The position numbers and the translations under genes were made by a program. Below, in pieces: positions 5,816-10,706 of a DNA stretch of 10,706 nucleotides; the stretch's first letter is position 1, and the number at the start of each line of letters is the position of its first letter. The stretch covers positions 1 to 10,706 of the forward strand of contig CALJIC010000229.1 in the NCBI GenBank assembly GCA_937974195.1. The letters are read 5' to 3'. This DNA comes from an uncultured Roseiflexaceae bacterium (GTDB lineage: Bacteria > Chloroflexota > Chloroflexia > Chloroflexales > Roseiflexaceae). The notes under the pieces are model-generated. The model did not search any database. It was not told the DNA's origin and saw only the letters and a list, made by a program, of their open reading frames with translations.

Positions 5816-6964
5816 CTACCGGATCACCACAAGCGTGTCGGCGGCCGACTCGGGGCCCCACACCTCGCCCGGCCGCCCGAGGATCTGGCGGACGTTGCCG
5901 GGCTGCCCGGGGAGCGGGAAGGCGTGGAACTCCTCGGTCTCCGGGTTGAAGCTCACCAGCGCGTTCGCGCCGAAGTCGCTCACCCACACGATGTCCCGGT
6001 CGTCGACGTAGATCGCGTACGGCTGCGGCCTGTCCCCCGGCAGCGGCCACTCGCGCCACTCCTGCGTCTCGGGGTCGTACACGCCGATCTGGCCGGCGTT
6101 CCACTCGCTGACCCAGATCCGGCCGCGCGAGTCGGACCAGACGCGCCGCGCGCCCTGCCTCGGCGTCGGCGGCTCGATCACCGTCGCCGCGCCGGTCTCG
6201 GTGTCGATGCGCGCGATGTGGCTGCCGGCGAGCGAGGCGTAGTACACCTCGCCGTCCGGCGTGGTCGTGATGCCGTAGGGGCCCGGCCCGCGCGGCGCGT
6301 CGAAGACCTGCATCTCGCCGGTGGCCGGGTCGAGCCGGCCGTAGATTCCGCCCTGGCCGGTGAACCAGAGGATGCCGCGCCCGTCAAAGGTGGCCGTGTT
6401 CAGGTTGGCCGAGCGGCGCTCGGGCGGCAGCGGGTACACCGTGACCTCCTCGGTCTCCGCGTCCACGCGCACGATCGCGTTCAGGCCGCCGTCGGTCACC
6501 CAGGCGTTGCCGTCCGGCCCGACGATCACGCCGTGCGGGCGCGCCCCCCGCCCGAGCGGGATGTGATGGGTCTCGCCGGTGGCCGGGTCGAGCCGCCCGA
6601 GCTCGCCCGAGCGCTGCGCGGTGTACCACACGGTCCCATCGGGGGCCGGCGCGACGTCGTGCGGCCCGGAGCCGCGCGGCACCGGGAAGACGCTGAGCGT
6701 GAGCTCCTCGATGCTCGCCGTGGGCGCGGCGGTCGGCGCCTCGGTCGGGGCGGTCGTCGGCTCTGCGGCGGCTTCGGCTGGCGCGGTCGTGGGCGGGGCT
6801 GTGGGCTCTGCGGCGGCTTCGGTTGGCGCGGCGGTCGGCTGCGGCGGGGCCGTAGCGGGCGCCTCCTCCGCCGGCGGGGCGGCGGTCGGCGCGGCGTCCC
6901 CGGGCGTGGCGGCGCACCCCGCCAGCAGCGCGAGTGCGATGGCCGGGATGAGTAGCTTCTTCAT
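5816..6964 (-). CDS. Secreted lipoprotein with seven-bladed Vgb-like beta-propeller
   Basis: A 382-residue lipoprotein. The signal peptide MKKLLIPAIALALLAGC carries the lipobox LAGC (C17), so it should be lipid-anchored outside the membrane. Residues ~20-83 are a Pro/Thr/Ala/Glu-rich flexible linker. Residues ~91-382 form a beta-propeller with seven repeats, each with PDG/GRG before a W-x-T/S strand: VWYTAQ (112), AWVTDG, LWFTGQ, VYYASL, IWVSEW, VWVSDF, VWGPES. This matches the virginiamycin B lyase (Vgb)/SMP-30-like fold. The C-terminal half has only two His (H249, H347), and the blade motif that carries PH in the early repeats reads RR at 273-274. Streptogramin lyase activity is therefore doubtful, and a binding or sugar-related role is equally possible. 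The start is set by AGGAGGAG six bases before the ATG. It is divergent from the glycosidase gene. Confidence 0.9.
   Translation of the reverse strand: MKKLLIPAIALALLAGCAATPGDAAPTAAPPAEEAPATAPPQPTAAPTEAAAEPTAPPTTAPAEAAAEPTTAPTEAPTAAPTASIEELTLSVFPVPRGSGPHDVAPAPDGTVWYTAQRSGELGRLDPATGETHHIPLGRGARPHGVIVGPDGNAWVTDGGLNAIVRVDAETEEVTVYPLPPERRSANLNTATFDGRGILWFTGQGGIYGRLDPATGEMQVFDAPRGPGPYGITTTPDGEVYYASLAGSHIARIDTETGAATVIEPPTPRQGARRVWSDSRGRIWVSEWNAGQIGVYDPETQEWREWPLPGDRPQPYAIYVDDRDIVWVSDFGANALVSFNPETEEFHAFPLPGQPGNVRQILGRPGEVWGPESAADTLVVIR
6759..6822. repeat. 45-bp direct repeat in the lipoprotein linker
   Basis: The 19-base string GGCTCTGCGGCGGCTTCGG occurs at 6759-6777 and again at 6804-6822, with similar flanks, giving a 45-bp period. 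On the minus strand it encodes the repeated E-A-A-A-E-P-T segment of the linker, so it is a coding low-complexity repeat and probably length-variable. Confidence 0.6.
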
Positions 6965-6970
6965 CGTGCT

Positions 6971-6978
6971 CTCCTCCT
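6971..6978 (-). promoter_or_regulatory. Shine-Dalgarno site of the lipoprotein gene
   Basis: Minus-strand AGGAGGAG six bases before the ATG at 6964. It fixes the start of the lipoprotein; the reading frame itself stays open for about 900 bases further upstream, opposite the glycosidase gene. Confidence 0.85.
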
Positions 6979-6991
6979 CGCGGTTCAGGCC

Positions 6992-6997
6992 ATTGTA
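6992..6997 (-). promoter_or_regulatory. Probable -10 box of the lipoprotein gene
   Basis: Minus-strand TACAAT (plus ATTGTA), one mismatch from consensus, 27 bases before the ATG at 6964. Transcription from it would include the Shine-Dalgarno site in a leader of about 20 bases. No good -35 box at the usual distance. Confidence 0.45.
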
Positions 6998-7054
6998 TTC
7001 CAGCTTGATGAGAGGCGGGTGAGAGGGGCTATCAAAAAGGCCGCGCCGCTGTGG

Positions 7055-7060
7055 TATCAT
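7055..7060 (+). promoter_or_regulatory. Probable -10 box of the glycosidase gene, near-leaderless
   Basis: TATCAT ends 9 bases before the ATG at 7070, so transcription would start 2-3 bases before the start codon. No Shine-Dalgarno site is seen upstream of that ATG, in keeping with leaderless translation. The -35 region is not recognisable. Confidence 0.45.
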
Positions 7061-7069
7061 CCGTCGGCT

Positions 7070-8377
7070 ATGCCGAACCACGTTCTGCGCGCGGCCATGG
7101 CCATCGCGGCCGCGCTGGTCTTCCTCGGCTTCCCCCTGCCGGCCGCCGCCGCCTGCGATCCGGCCCGGCCGATCTCCTGCGGGCAGGTGCGCGTCAGCGG
7201 GGACAGCCTGTACGACGACGGCGGGCGCTGGCAGGTGCGCGGGGTGGCATTCTTCCTGCCGCAGTACGGCATCAACGCCAACACGCTGCGCGACGACAAC
7301 TACGCGGCGGCCAAGGCGGACGGCTCGCTCGCCTACTGGCTGGACCGGGCGCGCGACGGGCTGGGCGCCAACCTGCTGCGGGTGTTCATCGAGCTGCCCC
7401 AGCGGCGCGACGGCGCGATCTACACGCCCACCAGCCACGCGACCGTGTACGACTTCGCGACGGAGGCCGGGGCGCGCGGGATGCGCCTCGGCCTGGTGCT
7501 GCACAACAGCGCCAGCTGGTCGATGACCCCCGAGCGCGCGGCCTGGATCACCGGCCTGATCGATACCTTTGCGGCGCGCGGGGCGCTGCCGCTCCTGGCG
7601 TACCTCTCGGCCAGCAACGAGATCAACAACTACTGCGGCGGGCACGAGCGCGACTGCTTCGACAGCGCCCCCGGCGTCAACGCGCAGCCCTACGTGGACG
7701 CGGCGGTCGCCTGGACGGCCCAGTTCCGCGCCGTGGTCAAGGCGCGCGCGCCGCAGCTGCTGGTCACCGTTGGCATCTCCACCGAGATGGGCGACACCGA
7801 TAACACGCGGGCGGCGTTCAACTTCTTCCGGCCCGACAGCGCCGGGCGCACGCTGGCCAGCCAGGTGGACTTCCTGGCGCCGCACAACTTCGGCGGCGGC
7901 GCGCAGGGCATCTACGACGACATCCGCTTCGTCGGGTACCGCGGGCCGATCGTGCTCGAGGAGTTCGGCTACCCGACCGACCCCTTCCCGGTCAACCGGT
8001 TCTTCACCGAGGGGCCGCTCAGGTGCCGCCGCGCGCCGCTGAGCCCCGAGTGCTTCGAGACGGCGCCCTACTTCGTGGAGGCGAATATCCAGGCGCTGCG
8101 CGCCCGCCCCTACGCCGGCGCGGTGGCCTGGATGCTCGCCGACGTGCGCGAGAAGAATAGCGACGACGCCTGCACCGGCGGCAAGCCGTCCGACCTGTGG
8201 ACCGGGCTGTTCGCGATCGGCGGGGCCTACTGCGCGGGCGGGACCTACACGCGCGGGGTCGGCCAGCCGAAGGCCACGGCGGTGCGGATCTGCCTGTACT
8301 ACACCGGCGACTTCTTCCGCTGCGAGCCGAGCGCGCAGGTGAGGGCGATCATCTACGCGCCGGTGATCTCCCGCTGA
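7070..8377 (+). CDS. Secreted clan GH-A (GH5-like) glycoside hydrolase
   Basis: A 435-residue exported protein. The signal peptide covers residues 1-28 (AAMAIAAALVFLGFPLPAAAA, then C29). Cleavage by signal peptidase I is likely; lipidation at C29 is possible but the lipobox is poor. The rest resembles a TIM-barrel glycosidase of clan GH-A: WQVRGVAFFLP (54-64), NLLRVFIELP with R104, LSASNEINN with the acid/base candidate E184 after Asn, PHNF with H272, IVLEEFGYPT with nucleophile candidate E298, and AVAWML with W354. These six positions are the classic GH5/GH-A set, so it should cleave beta-linked glycans by retention; the substrate cannot be read. Several Cys (C29, C37, C189, C196, C319, C328, C368, C388) suggest disulfides outside the cell. 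The start is the ATG at 7070 just after a -10 box; no Shine-Dalgarno. The M28 peptidase starts 41 bases after its stop, probably one transcript. Confidence 0.88.
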   Translation: MPNHVLRAAMAIAAALVFLGFPLPAAAACDPARPISCGQVRVSGDSLYDDGGRWQVRGVAFFLPQYGINANTLRDDNYAAAKADGSLAYWLDRARDGLGANLLRVFIELPQRRDGAIYTPTSHATVYDFATEAGARGMRLGLVLHNSASWSMTPERAAWITGLIDTFAARGALPLLAYLSASNEINNYCGGHERDCFDSAPGVNAQPYVDAAVAWTAQFRAVVKARAPQLLVTVGISTEMGDTDNTRAAFNFFRPDSAGRTLASQVDFLAPHNFGGGAQGIYDDIRFVGYRGPIVLEEFGYPTDPFPVNRFFTEGPLRCRRAPLSPECFETAPYFVEANIQALRARPYAGAVAWMLADVREKNSDDACTGGKPSDLWTGLFAIGGAYCAGGTYTRGVGQPKATAVRICLYYTGDFFRCEPSAQVRAIIYAPVISR

Positions 8378-8418
8378 GCGGTGCGGCTGGCGCGGGAAAG
8401 GCGCCCGTGGAGGGACCG

Positions 8419-9594
8419 ATGGCGGACTTCGCCGAGCTGATGCGCGTGCTCTCGCGGCCCCGGCCGAGCGGCAGCCGCGCCGAGCGCGAGACCCTGGCCG
8501 CGCTATGTGCCTGGCTGGAGCGGCGCGGCATCGCCTACGAGCGGCACACCTTCCGCCTCTACCCGTACTTCTTCGAGGCCACCGGCGCCTGGCTGATCGC
8601 CTCGCGCACGCTGCTGGCGTGGGCGGCGCTGCGCGGCTGGGGCTGGAGGGCGCTGCCGGTGGCGCTGCTCGGCCAGCTGGGCGGCGCGGCCGATATCTTC
8701 GGCCTGCCGCTAGTGACCTGGCCGGGCGCGACCGACGGCGCGAGCCTGCTCATCCCCTTCGGGCCGCGCGGCGCCGAGCGGGAGCTGCTGATCTGCGCCC
8801 ACTACGACAGCAAGACCGAGCTGCTCGACCACCGGCGGCGGGCGCTGCTGCTGCGCGGCCTGCGCCCCGGCATCGCGCTCACGCTCGTCACGGCGCTGCT
8901 GGCCGCGCTCGAGGGCCGGCTGCGCTCCGGGGGCAGTTGCGGGGCGGGCGTGGCGCGCGCGCTCGCGGTGGCCGCGTCGCTGCCGGTGCTGCTGCTGGCC
9001 TGGGCGCTGGGGCTGAACCTCGCGCTCGGTCGCCTGGCGCGGCCGAGCACCGGCGCGGTGGACAACGGCGCCGCCTGCGCTGTGCTGCTGGCGCTCGCCG
9101 AGCGCCTCGCGGCGGGGGCGGTCCCCACCGGGCGCACCTGCGTCACGCTGGCGATCCTCGGCGGCGAAGAGGTCAACATGCAGGGCTCGCGGGCGCTCGT
9201 GCGCCACTGGCGCAAGCTGAAAGCCGGGCGCTCGCGGATGACGGCGGTCAACCTGGAGCTGATGGGCCAGCGCGGCGGCTACGTGCTCTGGGAGCGCGAC
9301 GGCAACGCGCTGCGCACCATGCCCACCGACGGGGCGCTCAGCGCGCTCGTGGCCGACGCGGTGCGGGCGGTGACGGGGAAGGCGCCGGAGCGGGAGCCGC
9401 TGATCAACAGCGACGCGTACTCGTTCCTGGCGGCCGGAATCCCGGCGGCGGTGCTCGGCACGCGCGACCCGCGCTACGGGACCGGCGGGCTGCACCGCCC
9501 GACCGATAGCCCGGCGCGCGTGGACCCGGCGCGGCTCGCGGAGGGCGTGGCGGTGCTGGCGGAGATCATCCGGCGCGTCGACGCCGCGCCCTGA
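8419..9594 (+). CDS. M28-family zinc metallopeptidase with hydrophobic insert
   Basis: A 391-residue M28-type (aminopeptidase Y/S-like) peptidase. The zinc-site residues are all present: H128 (ICAHYDS), D215 (GAVDNGAA), E250/E251 (LGGEEV, general base and ligand), E280 (NLELMG, where Asp is more usual) and H359 (LHRPTDS). The order is that of the family, but H128 and D215 are 87 residues apart instead of the usual dozen or so. The extra stretch holds two hydrophobic segments (about 151-165 and 180-203). Two further hydrophobic stretches lie at about 56-71 and 77-93. It has no signal peptide, so it may be a membrane-associated peptidase. The ATG at 8419 is chosen for GGAGGG at 8409-8414. It follows the glycosidase gene by 41 bases, probably as an operon, and its 3' end overlaps the opposing kinase gene by 29 bp. 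Confidence 0.92.
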   Translation: MADFAELMRVLSRPRPSGSRAERETLAALCAWLERRGIAYERHTFRLYPYFFEATGAWLIASRTLLAWAALRGWGWRALPVALLGQLGGAADIFGLPLVTWPGATDGASLLIPFGPRGAERELLICAHYDSKTELLDHRRRALLLRGLRPGIALTLVTALLAALEGRLRSGGSCGAGVARALAVAASLPVLLLAWALGLNLALGRLARPSTGAVDNGAACAVLLALAERLAAGAVPTGRTCVTLAILGGEEVNMQGSRALVRHWRKLKAGRSRMTAVNLELMGQRGGYVLWERDGNALRTMPTDGALSALVADAVRAVTGKAPEREPLINSDAYSFLAAGIPAAVLGTRDPRYGTGGLHRPTDSPARVDPARLAEGVAVLAEIIRRVDAAP

Positions 9595-10567
9595 GCGCTC
9601 TGGCGTGCGCCGCTCCGCGGCGGCGAAGCTCGCGCCAGGCCAGCTCGATCGGCGTGAAGCCGCCGGGGCCGATGAAGGCCCGCACGCGGTCGTTGCCGGC
9701 GTCGTAGATCGCCGCGTACATCCAGGTGTCGTGGGCGCGCAGCGACGCGTAGTGCGCCGCGGCGAGGTCGAGCTCGTCGTCGGGCAGCGGCTGGACCGCG
9801 CGGTAGGCGGCGAGGAACGCCCCGCAGAGCTCCGGCGCGAACCTGAGGGCCACGTCTAGCGTGCGCACCACCTCCCACGCCCGCGGCGCGCGGTAGGTCT
9901 GGTCCCAGTCGATAATCGCGCTCACCGCGCCGCCGTCGAAGAACAGGTTGGCCTCGGTGAAGTCGCCGTGGATCGGCTGGAAGCGCAGCTCGGCCAGCGG
10001 GCGCGCGGGGGCCGCCCAGCCCTGCTCGAGCCACGTGCGCTGCCCGACGATCCGCGCCAGGACGTGCTCGTCGCTGGCCGTGGGCTGTGGCAGCGAGCGC
10101 ACCAGCGCCTCGAAGCGCGCCAGCTCCCGCAGCGCGTCCTCCCGGTCGTAGGAAAGGTCACGCGCGCCGACGTAGGCGGGCGGGCAGTCGCGCAGCGCCC
10201 GGTGCAGTTCGGCCAGCGAGCGGCCCATCGCGGCGGCCTCGTCTGTCCCCAGGCGCTCGCGGGGCACCTGGTGCCCCGGCGCCAGCGGGAACAGCGCGTA
10301 GAAGCGCTCGCCGCGCTCCAGGATCGTGCCGCCGTCGGGCAGGGGGAGCGGGGCCACCGCCGGGACCCCGCGCGACCTGGCGTGGGCGATCACCCCGTGC
10401 TCGCGCTCCACGATGGCGCGGCCGGCGTGGCGGTAGGCGCGCAGCGCCCACCTGCCGGCGGCAGTCGTGACGAGCAGCGTCCTGTTGATCGCACCGGCTG
10501 CTGGCGTGGCGGCGGCGATGGCGCGCCCCACGCCCCACGCCTCGACGATGTCACGCTCATCGGCCAT
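9566..10567 (-). CDS. APH/choline-kinase-like phosphotransferase
   Basis: A 333-residue cytoplasmic kinase of the APH family (aminoglycoside phosphotransferase, choline kinase, homoserine kinase type II), which phosphorylates a small-molecule hydroxyl using ATP. The catalytic loop is HGDFTEANLFF (H200, D202, N207) and the metal-binding motif is IIDWD (D220, D222). The N-lobe has a glycine/beta region (TLLVTTAAGRWALRAYRH) with Arg (R43) where many relatives have Lys, a helix with E55 (EREH), and the hinge RFYALFPLAPGHQ. The last ~25 residues are Arg/Ala-rich and may be disordered. The substrate is unknown; the fold alone is not evidence of antibiotic resistance. The -10 box TATTAT (10580-10575) ends 7 bases before the ATG, so the transcript should be leaderless. 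The stop lies inside the opposing M28 gene. Confidence 0.92.
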   Translation of the reverse strand: MADERDIVEAWGVGRAIAAATPAAGAINRTLLVTTAAGRWALRAYRHAGRAIVEREHGVIAHARSRGVPAVAPLPLPDGGTILERGERFYALFPLAPGHQVPRERLGTDEAAAMGRSLAELHRALRDCPPAYVGARDLSYDREDALRELARFEALVRSLPQPTASDEHVLARIVGQRTWLEQGWAAPARPLAELRFQPIHGDFTEANLFFDGGAVSAIIDWDQTYRAPRAWEVVRTLDVALRFAPELCGAFLAAYRAVQPLPDDELDLAAAHYASLRAHDTWMYAAIYDAGNDRVRAFIGPGGFTPIELAWRELRRRGAAHARALRARRRRAG

Positions 10568-10573
10568 CGCCGC

Positions 10574-10580
10574 TATAATA
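10574..10580. promoter_or_regulatory. Shared near-palindromic -10 box of a divergent gene pair
   Basis: TATAATA within GCTATAATAGC. The plus strand reads TATAAT (10574-10579), the minus strand TATTAT (10580-10575). The minus reading is placed 7 bases before the kinase ATG (leaderless) with ACGACA (10602-10597) as a possible -35 at 16 bp. The plus reading would start transcription near 10586, ahead of GAGGTG and the ATG at 10603. Confidence 0.6.
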
Positions 10581-10602
10581 GCACCGGCGCGCGAGGTGTC
10601 GT

Positions 10603-10706
10603 ATGTCCTCGTCTCAGCGGGTGCATGGGCTGGCAGGCGGCGCGACAGTCGCGCTGCTGATCGCCTGCGCCCTGGCTGCGCTCGCGCTGCCGCCCGCGCC
10701 TCGGCT
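10603..10706 (+). CDS. Start of an exported or membrane protein (3' truncated)
   Basis: An ORF open to the right edge, 34 codons visible: a short polar start (M-S-S-S-Q-R-V-H-G) followed by a hydrophobic stretch (TVALLIACALAALALP) and P-P-A-P-R. This is a signal peptide or N-terminal membrane anchor; the cysteine in LIAC is not in a good lipobox. GAGGTG at 10593-10598 lies four bases before the ATG and a perfect TATAAT lies at 10574-10579, so expression signals support it. Too little is present to name a family. Confidence 0.6.
   Translation, partial: MSSSQRVHGLAGGATVALLIACALAALALPPAPR

Noticed and set aside
5471..6955. Plus-strand open frame running from murJ over the lipoprotein gene
   Set aside because: It crosses the murJ stop and lies antisense to the lipoprotein; translation is Arg/Gly/Val-rich with no recognisable domain. 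High GC leaves few stops.
6965..7885. Upstream extension of the lipoprotein reading frame opposite the glycosidase
   Set aside because: The signal peptide with lipobox and its Shine-Dalgarno site fix the start at 6964; the extension is antisense to a well-supported gene.
8378..8418. Hairpin GGCGC-GGGAAAG-GCGCC between glycosidase and peptidase genes
   Set aside because: Only a 5-bp stem with no T-tract, directly before the peptidase Shine-Dalgarno site; too weak to call a terminator.
9968..10660. Plus-strand open frame opposite the kinase
   Set aside because: Antisense to the HGD and IDWD motifs of the kinase; composition is typical of a shadow frame.
1..10706. tRNA, rRNA or riboswitch genes
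   Set aside because: Intergenic gaps are short; no cloverleaf, rRNA stretch or known riboswitch core was recognised by eye.

Overview
The window is very GC-rich DNA from a free-living bacterium. The secreted lipoprotein and glycosidase, the MurJ copy interrupted by an inserted repeat, and the genes that seem to be transcribed from a -10 box directly at the start codon suggest a Chloroflexota-like organism (Roseiflexus/Kouleothrix type). That placement is an inference from style; no marker phylogeny was possible.

Layout from left to right. (1) The 3' part of an ABC exporter gene (+), ending at a strong hairpin. (2) A minus-strand unit: a PhyH-family Fe(II)/2-oxoglutarate dioxygenase with an odd Met/Gly- and Asp/His-rich tail, followed by an overlapping small winged-helix-like ORF. 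(3) A divergent AraC-family regulator (+), separated from the dioxygenase by an intergenic region with an 18-bp inverted repeat over the promoter elements. (4) rpsT (S20, minus) with a clear intrinsic terminator, divergent from murJ (+), the lipid II flippase. murJ carries an in-frame 135-bp palindromic repeat element in its central cytoplasmic loop. (5) A minus-strand lipoprotein with a seven-bladed Vgb-like beta-propeller, divergent from a plus-strand pair: a secreted clan GH-A glycosidase and an M28 metallopeptidase with a hydrophobic insert. (6) A minus-strand APH/choline-kinase-like phosphotransferase whose 3' end overlaps the peptidase. It is divergent from a truncated exported or membrane protein gene at the right edge, and the two appear to share one near-palindromic -10 box.

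The genes do not form one pathway. They are short transcription units: cell envelope and translation housekeeping (murJ, rpsT), a probable regulated oxidation module (araC/phyH/wHTH), and secreted or surface proteins. The most unusual features are the in-frame palindromic insertion in murJ, the repeat-encoded tail of the dioxygenase, the operator-like palindrome between araC and phyH, and the repeated pattern of symmetric or start-adjacent -10 boxes implying leaderless or bidirectional transcription.
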